Of a stretch of DNA of 64,000 nt, positions 32,306 to 52,579 are shown piece after piece. Each line of letters starts with the position of its first letter. The stretch's first letter is position 1. Source of the DNA: Sorex araneus (Eukaryota > Chordata > Mammalia > Eulipotyphla > Soricidae); contig NC_073304.1 in NCBI RefSeq assembly GCF_027595985.1, positions 221,950,223 through 222,014,222 of the forward strand. The letters run 5' to 3'. Made by a program: the position numbers and the translations under genes. A model generated the notes under the pieces. The model saw nothing but the letters and a program-made list of their open reading frames with translations. It was not told the DNA's origin and did no database searches.

Positions 32306-32384
32306 AAGAAGAAGAGAGAGCGAGAGAGAGAAAGGAGGGAAGGAGGAGGGGAGGGAGGAAGGTGGTCTTATTAACAAATCTATG

Positions 32385-32533
32385 GGGGCGGGTTGGAAAG
32401 GGGGGTATACTGGGGACATTGGTGGTGGAGAATGTGCACTGGTGGAGGGATGGGCGTTTGATTATTGTATGACTGAAACTCAAACATGAAAGTTTTGTAA
32501 CTGTATCTCATGGTGATACAATGAAAATAAATA
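32385..32533 (+). mobile_element. LINE-1 3' UTR fragment (sense)
   Basis: It contains 'ggtggtggagaatgtgcactggtgg' in diverged form and ends 'tggtgatacaatgaaaataaata'. This is the reverse complement of the 3' ends at 16080-16200 and 55165-55300, so it is the same L1 family. A SINE follows directly in its tail. Confidence 0.8.
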
Positions 32534-32534
32534 G

Positions 32535-32700
32535 GGGCTGGAACAATAGCACAGCGGGTAGGTTGTTTGTCTTGCACCGGCGACCCAGGTTCGATTCCCA
32601 GCAGCCCATATGGTCCCCTGAGGACCGCCATGGGTAATTCCTGAGAGCAGAGCTAGAAGTAACCCCTGTGCATCGCCGGGTGTGACCCAAAAAGAAAAAA
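32535..32700 (+). mobile_element. SINE copy in L1 tail
   Basis: Full-length sense copy inserted in the A-rich end of the L1 fragment at 32385-32533. An (AATA)n run follows at 32708-32730. Confidence 0.85.
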
Positions 32701-33309
32701 AAATCAATTTAAATAAATAAATAAATAAACCTATCATACCGTCCTGTTAATCAGAAGACACTACCAGAGAGATACTTACTGTCCTTTGGGGACAAGGTCA
32801 TTGTCCTAGGTTTTCAGTTTTTCTGTCACACCATACTGTGAGAGGAGGTGACAAATTTGATAGGTCCTGGCAGGGACTAGCCAATTGTATGGGATTTAGC
32901 CATCCTGGGTGATACTGACGACCAGAAATGGGAAGGAAGGAGCTTGGCAAGGGCGGGGACACACCACTGACTCCAACCGTGGGTCTCTCGGGCTGAAGAC
33001 AAAGGAAAGACTCAGGTTCCAACATGAACTAGAACAGCTAGAGCCAGGGGTCCTTCTCAGTGCTGCTCCAACTCTACAAAGCCTCCTGAACACCCAGACT
33101 GCCCCGCCACTGACCTGTCACCAAGACCAACCATGGTGCTGTTTATTGTGCCCTGATCCTGCCAGGCCTAAATCCCTAAATCATCACCATTTTCTCATTA
33201 CAGCTACCCTTGACAGAGAATGACTACCATTCTCACTTTAATGTCAGGCTTTACTCATGACAGGGTGCGACGGACCAGGTTGCTATAGTTCAACTCTCCC
33301 TTTATTTCT

Positions 33310-33475
33310 TGGTTTGGAGCCATACCTGGCCGTGCTCCAGGGCTTACTCTGAGTTCAGGGAATCACTCTTGGAGACGCTCAGGGGACCATAAGGGGTGCC
33401 AGGATCGATCAAACCCAGGTCAATCACATGCAAGGTGTAAATGTCTTGTGCCCATATTATCTCTTGCAGCCCCTC
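33310..33475 (-). mobile_element. SINE copy, diverged
   Basis: Antisense copy ending 'tctcttgcagcccc'. Confidence 0.7.
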
Positions 33476-33504
33476 AATTCCTGTTCGAATTTAACTAATT
33501 AATT

Positions 33505-33877
33505 TTTTTGTTTTGGCCACACCCAGTGATGTTCAGGGGTTACAGGAGTAACCTGTAACTGGAGCGGAGCTCTGAGCTCACTCCTGGAGGGGCCAAAGCG
33601 ATAGTATAACAGGTAGGGCATTGCAAGCAGCCAAGGCTAATGCGGGGTTCATTCCCCAGCATCCCATATGATTCCCCAAGCACCGCCAGGAGTAATTCCT
33701 TAGTGCACAGCCACTAGTAACTCCTGAGCATCGCGGGGTGTGACCAAGAAAAAAAAAGAAAAGAAAAGAAATTACTCCTGGCGGTTCCTGGGCAACCATA
33801 TGGGATGCTGGTGATAGACTCTGGGCCAGTCGCATACAAGGCAAATGCTCTCCCCACTGTCCTAGCACTCCGGCGCC
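33505..33877 (-). mobile_element. Antisense SINE split by a nested sense SINE
   Basis: The outer antisense copy occupies 33505-33590 and 33775-33877. A sense copy (33591-33774) is inserted in it. Near-identical ctcctggagg (33581-33590) and ctcctggcgg (33775-33784) flank the inner copy as its duplication. Confidence 0.8.
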
Positions 33878-33889
33878 TCAATTCCCTCT

Positions 33890-34073
33890 TTTTTTTTTTT
33901 TTTTTTTTGCTTTTTGGGTCACACCCAGCGATGCTCAGGGGTCACTCCTGGCTCTGTACTCAGGAATTACCCCTGGCCGTGCTCAGGGGACCATATGGGA
34001 TGCTGGGAATTGAACCCGGGTCGGCCACATGCAAGGCAAACGCCCTACCCGCTGTGCTATTGCTCCAGCCCCG
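33890..34073 (-). mobile_element. SINE copy with 11-bp TSD
   Basis: Antisense copy. caattccctct flanks it at 33879-33889 and 34074-34084. Confidence 0.9.
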
Positions 34074-34234
34074 CAATTCCCTCTGTAAAGGAAGACCTGC
34101 AAGCTACACAGTGACGGTTTCCTGGACAGGGCGAGTCAAGGACCAATTCACAGGTTCCTACGGGGTCACTTTGTATCTCTGAAAGCCCCTGTGGATGTTG
34201 ATGCAGCTCATAGACTTTCTTCTTTGTTAGTTTG

Positions 34235-34375
34235 TATTTGGGCCACAGCTGGCGGTGCTCAGGGGTCACTCCTGGAGGTGCTCGGGAGATCCTGTGGGGT
34301 GCCGGGGATCGAACCCGGATCGCCTGCGTGCGAGGCAAGATCCCTCCCGCTGTAGTCTGGTTCTGGCCGCTCTTA
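34235..34375 (-). mobile_element. SINE copy, diverged
   Basis: Antisense copy about 480 bp before the FAM171A2 ATG-proximal GC-rich block; the last repeat before the CpG island. Confidence 0.65.
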
Positions 34376-34559
34376 GACTTCCTGAGCCATCCCCCGCCCC
34401 CCAACCCCAGTCCTTGCACGGTTTGGAGATACGACCCTGCCGCACGGCACCTCTAGACGGGGGCTGGAAGCAGCGGTCGTTTCCACTCCCCCACATTTTT
34501 TGGCACACCAGGTCCGGGGGCCCTGGAACCCCAACGACCCTGATGATCGGACCCTCCCC

Positions 34560-44543
<9,984 letters not shown>

Positions 44544-44985
44544 CGCCGCGCCCGCCCCGGAACCCAGTCCTCCCCTGCCCCCCGCCCCCGCAGAGCTACC
44601 CAGGGCCCCGTGGTATGTGCTGGGTGATGTTTTGGGAGGGACCCCGCGTCTGCCTCCGTAAGGGAGGTGGGAGGGGTGCAGGCCCCCGTTGGGAGGTGCG
44701 GGAGGAGGGCAGGGTGGGGGGCGCGTGCCCGCGCAAGCACGGCTGTACATAGAACGCTCTTATCGTGGGGGAGCTGGAGGGGACAGTCCGGCCTCAGCTG
44801 CTAGTGTGAGGGCCGGGAGGGAGGGGCGTTCTGGGGCCCCCTGGGAGGGGAGGGGTGCTGCTTGCTGAGTCTCCTCTGAGCTGAGGCGCCCCAGGCCTGG
44901 TGGCTGGGGCTGCTCTGGGGACGGGGGGAACGTGATGGGACTGACACAGCGAATATATGACTGGCGACGAGCTGGCTCCGTGTGT
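44544..44985 (+). other. FAM171A2: FAM171A2 3' UTR
   Basis: About 430 bp of GC-rich, repeat-free sequence lies between the TAG and the candidate cleavage region. It ends just short of the GRN 3' end on the other strand. Confidence 0.7.
44952..44957 (+). terminator. FAM171A2: FAM171A2 candidate poly(A) signal (AATATA variant)
   Basis: No AATAAA occurs between the stop and the GRN gene. AATATA at 44952-44957, followed about 15-25 bp on by GTGTGTCTTT, is the best candidate. AATATA is a known minor hexamer variant. Confidence 0.5.
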
Positions 44986-45054
44986 CTTTCAGGGGGCGGG
45001 TGGGGTTGCTCCCCGAGCAGCAGAAGCAAGGAGCCAACGAGAGCCCTTAGGAAA

Positions 45055-45285
45055 GTGTACAAACTTTACTGGGCACACGCGCCCGCGAAGAGCACCTGGC
45101 CAGCGCTGCAGGAGGCTCCACTGAGGTCTGGGCCGGGAGGCCCTCCGTGGGGGCCTCAGGGGCCCATGGGGGCGGGGGGTCCCCGCAGGGGAGGGTCCAG
45201 AAGAGTCAGGAGGGTGCCGGGGAGGCCTGAGCAGTGGGCACCCCCTGGGCAAGGCTGCAGGTGGCAGTGTCTCGGGTGTGGTCCC
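45055..45285 (-). other. GRN: GRN 3' UTR
   Basis: About 220 bp of GC-rich sequence between the TGA (45288-45286) and the candidate cleavage site near 45055. No SINE and no AATAAA is present on this strand. Confidence 0.75.
45065..45070 (-). terminator. GRN: GRN poly(A) signal (AGTAAA variant)
   Basis: On the minus strand the sequence reads CCCAGTAAAGTTTGTACAC. The position and flanks match the GRN 3' end I recall from other mammals (AATAAAGTTTGTACAC), but the hexamer here is AGTAAA, a known weaker variant. Confidence 0.8.
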
Positions 45286-48200
45286 TCATAGCAGCTGCCT
45301 GGGGGTGTCAGTCCTCCGAGGGCTGTCCCAGCGCGGGGTCTCCTTGCTCACACACTTGGCGCCCCTGGACGAGCAGCGGAAGCCAGAGGGACAGCAGTGG
45401 CGCTGATCCGGGCAGCAGGTGCCCTGCGGAGGAGAGAGGGGGTGAGTGGCACGGCGGCCGGCTCTGCCCGGTGGGTGGCCTGCCCGCGGCAGGTGGTGAC
45501 ACTGACCTGGGGGTAGGGGCAGCAGGCCCAGCTCCCGCCGCGGGCCTTGCAGCAGGTCTGCTGGTCGCGGCAGAAGCGTCCCTCGCCGCACGCCACGCTC
45601 CCCACCGCCACCGGGGGGCCAAGGGCCAAGTGTGCGGCGGGGGCTGCCCGGGGGGCCGGAGCTGCCTGCTTCTCGCAGGTTCGGGCCTTCACGTTGCAGG
45701 TGTAGCCCGCGGGGCAGCAGTGCTGGCGGTCCTCACAGCACACGGCCTGGGGGCAGAGGGGCGCTGACACGCGGCCCCCACCCCCACCCCCACCCCCACC
45801 CCGCTCCCCTCGGCGGGCAGGCGGGCACTCACGTGTGGCAACTGGCAGCACGCCCAGCCCCCCCGGAGGCTGGGGCAGCAGGTCTGGCCCTCGGGGCAGC
45901 TGGTGTGCTGGTCACAGCTGGTGTTGCGGTGTGCTGGCGTCTTCTGCAGGCCAGCCACCACCCTGCGCTCCTTCTCGCACTCGCCCTCCTCCGTGCACTG
46001 GTAGCCCTTGGGACAGCAGTGCTGCCCATCGGCACAGCACACAGCCTGCAGGGCACAGAGAAGTGGGGGGGGCTGAGCTCAGGGGTGGGGCCACCCCTCA
46101 AAGGCCCCCCCTCCCCTCACTGCGCCTGACCAAAGGGGTCCCACACACCTCCGGGGCGGGACAGCAGCCCCAGTCCCCTGACAGCAGCCGGCAGCAGGTC
46201 GTGGCTTCAGGGCACCTGGTGAAGTTGTCGCAGGGAACATCGCCCCCGGTGACGCGGGGGCTGGGCGGGCTGGGGCGGGCGGGCACCTTCTCCATCCAGG
46301 GCACCTGACGGACGCCCTGCTCACAGGTCCCCTTCTTGGTGTCACAGCGGTAGCCGTTGGGGCAGCAGTGCACCAGGTCGTCACAGCACACGGCCTAGAG
46401 GGAGGGCACGGTGGGCCTGGGGCTGAGCCGGCCACCCCCTCCAGGCAGGCCGGGTTCCCCCCACTCCTGGGTACCTGGACGAAGGGACAACAGCCCCAGG
46501 CCCCTGTCTGGAGACGGCAGCAGGTCGAGTCTTCCGGGCAGCTGACCTCTGTGTCACACTTCACGTCCCGCACTGAAGACAGGACAGGCAGGAGACACGG
46601 TCAGCGGGGCTGGGGCTTGGGGCTGGCAGTGGACGCTGAGGGTGGAGGGGTCTGCTGACGCCACCCTGGCCGAGGCCCTGAGGCCCAGTGTGTGGGGGTG
46701 GGGGGGAGGGGAGAGGGGTCGGCCCCTGTGCCTCTGCCGTACCCGGGTGTGCAGGGAGCTTGGCAAGCAGGTCTGTGGCCTTGTCCCCGGAGAAGCACTT
46801 GCTGTGGGCCAGGTCGCAGGTGGTGTTCTCGGGACAGCAGTGCACGTGGTCAGAGCAGCAGATGGCCTGGGTGGGCAGGGAGGGGACTTGGTGCATTTTG
46901 GCTGGCACTGCCCCTGCTGTCCACTAGGGGGCAGCATGAGTCCCGAGCGGCCAGGCTTGGGGGCCACCAGCAGGCCTGTCCCGCCTGGCAGTGCCAGCAA
47001 CTGGGAGTATCCAGGCCAGTACCCTTGGGCTACCCGCTCTGGTCCTTCACTCACGTTGGGCATCGGGCAGCAGCCATATGTCCCGTTAGGCAGCTGACAG
47101 CATGTAGTAGCATCAGGACACTGGGACCGACCGTCCGGGCAAATGATTCCTAGAAGGTTCGAGAGGCCTGAAGGCAGCCCCGGGGGTGTGGGAGGCGGGC
47201 AAGCCCTCTCCTCACTCCCCTCCCTGAGCCCAGGCTCCCCCACCACCTCACCTGCCCTGTTGACCCTCTGGGCAGGGACCTTCACTGCCAGGGGCTGGGG
47301 GCCCGTGTGCAACAGGCAGCGGCCGTGAGCCAGGTCACAGGTGGAGCCCTGGGGGCAGCAGTGCACCTTGTCCTCACAGCACAGCGCCTAGGAGAGGGCT
47401 CGATCAGTCCCTCGCTCTGCCCCTGGGCTCCCCCCCCTCGCTCTGCCCCTGGGCTCCCCCCCCCAGCTCCCCACGCCCCTACCTGGGGCATGGGGCAGCA
47501 CCCCCAGGAGCCGTCTGTCATAGGGCAGCACGTGGAAGAGTCGGGGCACTCGACGTGGCTGTCGGGGCACTGGATGGCGCCCAGAAGGCTGGGACCTGCG
47601 GACAGGACCCGGGGTCCCATCAGCCCTCCACGGCCGCACCACATTCACTCCAGGAGCTGCAGGCCCGGGGGCTCCTGCGAGGTCACGGGCTTGGCTCGGG
47701 CACCCCAACCCGCTTTCCCCACCGGCCAGTGTCTGCCCAGTTCTCCAGCTTGGAGTCCCCCCTGCCCTCCCCGCACCCGGGGTCCCGGGGTCACCGCTTC
47801 TCTCCTGCCAGCCTCCCCTCCACTTGGAGCCGGGAGATTGCTTAGGACAGATGCCGCCGGAGTAAGGCCCGGGGGGGCGGGGGAGGCGGGGACACCACTG
47901 AGGCACCCCCAGCACACCTGGTGTCCGGATGCACGAGCGCCCGTCGGCGCTGCAGTGAAAGCCCCGGGGGCAGCAATGCTGGCTGTTTGCGCAGGCCAAG
48001 GCCTGGAGGAGGGAGAGGCCGGTGTCAGGAGGCCCCTTGTCTGGAGGGGGTGGGGGGCGTGCAGGAGACATGCAGACGCAGCCCGAACCCCCATGAGCTC
48101 ATGGGCACCTCACCTCTGGGAATGGGCAGCACCTGGAGGCCCCTGACACGGTGAGGACGCAGGAGGAGCCGGCGGCACAGTGGCCACTGTCCCCACATGG

Positions 48201-48476
48201 TATGTCCAGATGCCGGCTCGGTGCCAGGTTCCTTGTGTCCTGGGGAGAGAAGGAGGCCTGAGCTGAGGGGGCCCAGAAGACCACCCACCCTCGGGGGCGC
48301 CCCAGGCACGCAGCCTTGGCCGGGTGACGGCCACTCACCGGAAGTGGGTTACAGCAGCTATAGCGAGTGTCTCCTGGCTCCCGGCAGCAGGCCACAGGGC
48401 AGTGCTGCCCATCTGGGCACTGTGTAGCGGTAACCAGCCCCGCCACAAAGGCCACCAAGCTCACCAGGGTCCACAT
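45286..48476 (-). CDS. GRN: Progranulin (granulin precursor), complete, 12 coding exons
   Basis: Secreted and lysosomal glycoprotein cut into granulins; a growth and lysosome-function factor. Exons in order: E2 48476-48339; E3 48239-48114; E4 48002-47918; E5 47595-47483; E6 47387-47252; E7 47149-47055; E8 46866-46743; E9 46572-46475; E10 46394-46149; E11 46045-45833; E12 45746-45507; E13 45423-45286. All are GT-AG and join to 583 residues (human 593). After the signal peptide (1-17, ending LVTA) come paragranulin and granulins G (61-112, 10 Cys, as in human), F (126-178), B (203-255), A (278-329), C (360-410), D (431-482) and E (511-562), the last six each with 12 cysteines. The C-terminus PRQLL keeps the sortilin-binding end. 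An in-frame ATG at 48512 lies upstream of the acceptor and is intronic. The linker between C and D is shorter than in human. Confidence 0.98.
45774..45803. repeat. GRN: (CCCCCA)n tract in GRN intron 11
   Basis: Five C-runs separated by A. On the GRN-sense strand this reads as repeated GGGGGT and could form a G-quadruplex. It lies 30 bp before the exon 11 donor side. Confidence 0.85.
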
Positions 48477-48483
48477 AGTCCAC
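48477..48483 (-). other. GRN: GRN exon 2 5' UTR part and 3' splice site
   Basis: The minus strand reads TTCTGCAG then GTGGACT then ATG. Exon 2 therefore starts at 48483 and carries only 7 nt of 5' UTR before the start codon, matching the layout of GRN in other mammals. Confidence 0.85.
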
Positions 48484-50718
48484 CTGCAGAATCCCAAGAG
48501 GCCCTGGGCCACTAGCTCCTGGCCAAACCACAGAGCACAGAGTCCAGGGCCCAGTCACCACCACCCCGCCCCCCACCACACGGGGGGGGGGGTCTCCAAC
48601 TCGGTACCCAGGGGGGGCCCTAAGAGGCAGTCCCCTCCACACGCAGCGGGAGCACAGACCCAGGGTCCCTATGCCAATCTCAGTCCCGGCCGCCAGCCCC
48701 ACACCCTGCCTGCCTCTAGAGTGAGTGTCGAAATGAAGGAGTGTGTAAATCAGAAGGACTTGTGGGTTTTGTGGCCACCACGGGGGAACCAGGGCACCGA
48801 GCAGTCTTGGCACGACAGGGTGAGGTGTAAGAAGGGGTTCCTCTCCCCTAGCCAGCCCCTCCAGACTGCCTCAGCCTCGGGGATTCACACCTGCTCCCCG
48901 CTGAGAGGCCACACGGTGGCCGAGAAACCACGGGGTTGAGAAAGTGATAAAAGGGGAAGTGTGGCCAGCAGAGCTTCCCCAGGGGCCACTGCCGGGACAC
49001 CTGTGCACTCAGGGCCCCGACGGATCTTTAGATGCCCAAGGCACCACCCCCTTACGCTGGAGCGAAGCTTGGCCGTGGGAACAGACCCATACCACCACCA
49101 GATGCCAATCTGTGAGTGGGGGGCACCCTCAGCCGGGGGAAGGCAGCCTCTCACTTCATCTTCACCACCTCGAGGGGACAACAGCCTACAGCTCGGTGTC
49201 TTGGGACAACGAACCTGCTACTATCCCCCGCCACTGTCTTCTTGCTTCTTTCGAACACCGATCCACGCCGTGACTATTACCTATCCTTTTCAGAGGAGGA
49301 AACTGAGGCTCAGGGACGTCAGTCACATGTCTCTGTCGCACAGCGAATCGGGGAGAGGTGACCATCTGATGGCCCCCCAGGCACAGGACCCCTTCCCTTC
49401 CCCGGTGGCGGGCCCCCAAGCCCAGGAGGACAGAAGCCTGGTGTTTAAGTAGAACAGAGGGTCCCAAGCTTACTGGGCTAACGCCCCACTTTCAGAAAAA
49501 TAAATACCTCAGTATCCTCCCCCCCCCCCCCCCCGAAGCGGGGAAATCCACCTTAATGTTTGAAAGAACAAACAGCGCCCCCCAGCTGCACACCAGGCTA
49601 CTGCAGTCTCCCATCATTCCAGCACCCCTCAAGGGGCAGTGTCCCCTCTTTGGGGAAAACACTGCTACTGTGCTGGGGTCGCATCTCTGCACCCCCTGAC
49701 CGTGAGTCTCGAGAGCCACGCCCCGGGCTCTGGCCCCAGGGCGGGGGAGTGTCTCCTGAGTTCAGCCTGCGTGCACAAGCAGCCACCCCGCCTTCATCAG
49801 GACCCAGCCTCGACTCCGCGGGCTGGCTGGCTACCTGCCACGGGCCACAGGGCAGCTTGCCGGCCGCCCCGCTAGTCATTTATGAAACACGACTTCCCTT
49901 CCCGGCATCCCCATTAGGGAAATGCAAACACGGGCCACTGAAGGACGCGCCAACTGAAAGTGCTCCGCGCGGCCACCGAAAGCGATGCGCGGGCAGCTGG
50001 GGCGGGGTGGGGTGGGGGGAGCCAAATTCCTCTGTCGGGTGCAGAGCACGCTCCCAGTCCCACCCCGCCTCCACTGTCCCTGCAGACAGGGATGTCGGGA
50101 GTCTTTCCGAGCCCCCAACTCCGCCCTCTCCCACTAGGTGGCAACCCCCAACTCCGAACGCCAGAGGGGAAGGGGATTCCCCCAAAGGTGAGTCCGGCCG
50201 CAGAAAGCGGAGAGGAAAAAGTGGCGGGGCGCAGCGGAAGTTGGCTGGGTCCACCCCCCGCAAGAGGAAGTAAGGCAGAGCCAGGGGCAGCAGGGGTGCA
50301 GTCCGCACCCCCGGGTCCCCGCCAGCTCTGGGGGAGCCCAGGCTCCAGCCCACTCCGCATGCCCCTCTGCTCCCGGCCGACCGGGTCCTCCCAGCACTTT
50401 CTCCACGGCCGGAGCCCGATGGGGGCGTGCGGGGGGGCGGAACCGACCCAAGAACCCCGCGGCCCGGGGCGGGGGGGAGCTGATTGCAAGTTCCAGGGGT
50501 GCCGGAGGCAGAGCCCCTTCCAGTGCGGGCGACTGCGCCCTCCGCTCGCCCCCACCGCCTCTGCCTCCGTCCAGGGCAGCAGAAATCCGCCAAGGAATTG
50601 CTCTAAGCGAGTCTTAGCTCCCGGTTGAGACTGCAAAGGAACCTTCAACCTCCCCCCACCCCCCAGGCTGACGCCTCCGGGAAGCAGTGAGCGAGGAGTT
50701 GGCGTGGACGCCGCTTAC
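48484..50718 (-). other. GRN: GRN intron 1
   Basis: A 2.2-kb SINE-free intron. It holds a MIR element (about 49260-49365), a C-run (49519-49534), and a GC-rich, CpG-bearing segment toward exon 1 (about 49950-50600). No other gene is recognised. Confidence 0.8.
49260..49365 (+). repeat. MIR element in GRN intron 1
   Basis: 'gaggaaactgaggctcaggg' followed by 'gtcacat' and 'cgcacagcgaa' match the MIR core and its downstream part. Confidence 0.8.
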
Positions 50719-50800
50719 CTTTGCCGGGGTCCAAGTTCGCTGACCAGCAGCAGCCCGGCGGCTCGCAGACTGGGGCCTCCCAGACCCGTGGCCCGCCCAC
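50719..50800 (-). other. GRN: GRN non-coding exon 1 (5' end approximate)
   Basis: The minus strand reads GACCCCGGCAAAG then GTAAGC, a strong donor ending the exon at 50719. Upstream sequence contains GCTGCTGCTGG, as in GRN first exons. No ATG lies between here and the donor. The right-hand limit (transcription start) is inferred. Confidence 0.75.
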
Positions 50801-50990
50801 CTCGGTCCCCATTGGCCAGATGTCCGGGGCGTCGCGTTCCCATAGGCTACCGGTAGACACGGGGGCGGGGCCATCGTGGAATTATTACTTCTTTCCTACT
50901 CGGTTCAATCTCCTCCCTCCCGGCTTCTACGCCCCGTTTCTAAGGATCATGTGATTAGAGAACCATGTGACAGACAACCTGGCCAGCTCT
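50780..50990 (-). promoter_or_regulatory. GRN: GRN promoter with CCAAT box and paired E-box/M-box motifs
   Basis: GC-rich, TATA-less. A CCAAT box (ATTGG on the + strand at about 50811-50815) lies near the expected start. Further upstream are TCATGTGAT (50947-50955, an M-box) and CCATGTGAC (50963-50971), two CATGTG E-boxes with cores 16 bp apart. MiT/TFE factors such as TFEB are known regulators of GRN and bind such sequences; binding here is inferred. Confidence 0.65.
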
Positions 50991-51349
50991 GCCCGGGTCC
51001 GCGTGCCTGCCTTGCTGCCAGCCCCCACTCCCGCGGGCACCTGCTAGAGTTTGCCAGAGTGAGACAGCGCCTCCGCGAGCACACTGGAACCCGGGGGGCT
51101 GCCCCTTGAGGGCGTGCGCGAGAGCGTTTGTGTTCACCAGTTTGGCATGTGGGAAATGTCTGCTGTTTCTGTTCTGAGCAAACCCACAGGAAACGCCAGG
51201 CAGCCAGACTCCCAAAGGGCATTGATAGGAGGTTGTGAGGGCAAGAATAGAGCCCTTAGCCCTGTCCTCAAGCGCTCACGGAGGAGAGGGGCTGTTAGAA
51301 AGGTGGAGAAGGAGATATGGGTTCAAACGAAGACTAATTTTAAGGAAGC

Positions 51350-51690
51350 TCATTGGGCTGGAGCACCTGTTTTGCACGTGGGAGCTGCAATTTGCTCCCT
51401 GGCACTGCATAGGATACCCGAGAAATATCAGGAGTGAACCCCCCAGCCCCCCCAGCAATGAGCCTGAGCACCACCGGGTGTGACCCAAATGTTTAAGAAG
51501 TAAAACTGATGTCAGGTATCGTGTCATGTGCTCTGGATCAACTCTAGGGCCAGAGACAGTACAGAGGCTTGCACGCAGCTGACCAGGCTCAGTCCTGGGC
51601 ACTGCATGGTCCCTGGAGTGACCATGACCAGCTGAGTTAGAAATAGCACCACCCCGCCCCCAACCCCAGAACCACTGGCTGTGGCCCAAA
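51350..51690 (+). mobile_element. Two diverged sense SINE copies
   Basis: Copies at 51350-51495 and 51550-51690; the first SINEs after the repeat-poor GRN region. Confidence 0.65.
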
Positions 51691-51887
51691 CATCTTCTCT
51701 CCCCTGGAATAAAAGGGAAACTACCAAGTAAATGAGATACTAAATTCCTCTTTGGGAGCAACTTTTTGAGCTGGAGCTTGTTGGATAACATTGGTTTCTC
51801 CTTGGCCCTCCCACAGGGAGCCTAGGTTTATTGAGTTGCACCCATCACAGTGCTCCTGAGACACACCCAATTTCATCAGGCACTCCT

Positions 51888-52077
51888 TTTTTTTTTAAGT
51901 TTTATTTATTTTCTTTTTTGGTCACACCCGGCAATGCACAGGGGTTAGTCCTGGCTCTGCACTCAGGAATTACTCCTGGCGGTGCTCGGGGGACCATATG
52001 GGATGCTGGGAATCGAACCCTGGTCTGCCGAGTGCAAGACAAATGCCCTACCCGCTGTGCTATCGTTCCAGCCCCCA
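51888..52077 (-). mobile_element. SINE copy with 15-bp TSD
   Basis: Antisense copy. tcatcaggcactcct flanks it at 51873-51887 and 52078-52092. Confidence 0.92.
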
Positions 52078-52273
52078 TCATCAGGCACTCCTAATCCTAC
52101 ATTGCTTTTCTCTTTCCTTTATGTCCTTTGCATGGTTTAGCAATGTCCTTTTTGTTTAGACAGGAAGACAGTTGATACTATGCTTTTGTAACATGGGCGT
52201 TGATTCGAATAACATTTACTCCTGGGCACCCATCATATTTACTTGACTTAATTCTCAGTTGCCCTTACTTCTT

Positions 52274-52452
52274 TTTTTTTTTTTTTTTCTTTTTGGGTCA
52301 CACCTGGCGATGCACAGGGGTTACTCCTGGCTCTGCACTCAGGAATTATCCCTGGCGGTGCTCAGGGGACCATATGGGATGCTGGGATTTGAACCCGGGT
52401 CGGCCGCATGCAAGGCAAACGCCCTACCCGCTGTGCTATCTCTCCAGCCCCC
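52274..52452 (-). mobile_element. SINE copy with 13-bp TSD
   Basis: Antisense copy. gcccttacttctt flanks it at 52261-52273 and 52453-52465. Confidence 0.92.
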
Positions 52453-52579
52453 GCCCTTACTTCTTAACACCCCCCAAAACAGGATCCTGGTGAGGAACTT
52501 GGATGAACACAGAGCAAGCCATAAGCTACCCTGGAATCGGAAAGGGACCAGTAAAGTGTCATAAGTATAATAAGTTAAG

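Larger units (their letters stand above)
28616..34550. other. ITGA2B-FAM171A2 intergenic region
   Basis: No gene is recognised. 28616-29280 is unique. 29290-29660 has promoter-like motifs. 29770-32310 carries SINEs, a purine-rich tandem repeat (29940-30092), a (CA)n run (30219-30256) and a GGAA/GAAA-rich microsatellite (31735-31925). 32385-32533 is an L1 3' end. 32750-33300 is unique. 33310-34375 is a stack of SINEs that ends close to the FAM171A2 CpG island. Confidence 0.75.

Noticed and set aside
48477-48512. An in-frame ATG 36 bp upstream of the GRN start
   Set aside because: A strong acceptor (TTCTGCAG) lies between it and the known start, so it is intronic; the next ATG gives the standard MWTLVS signal peptide.
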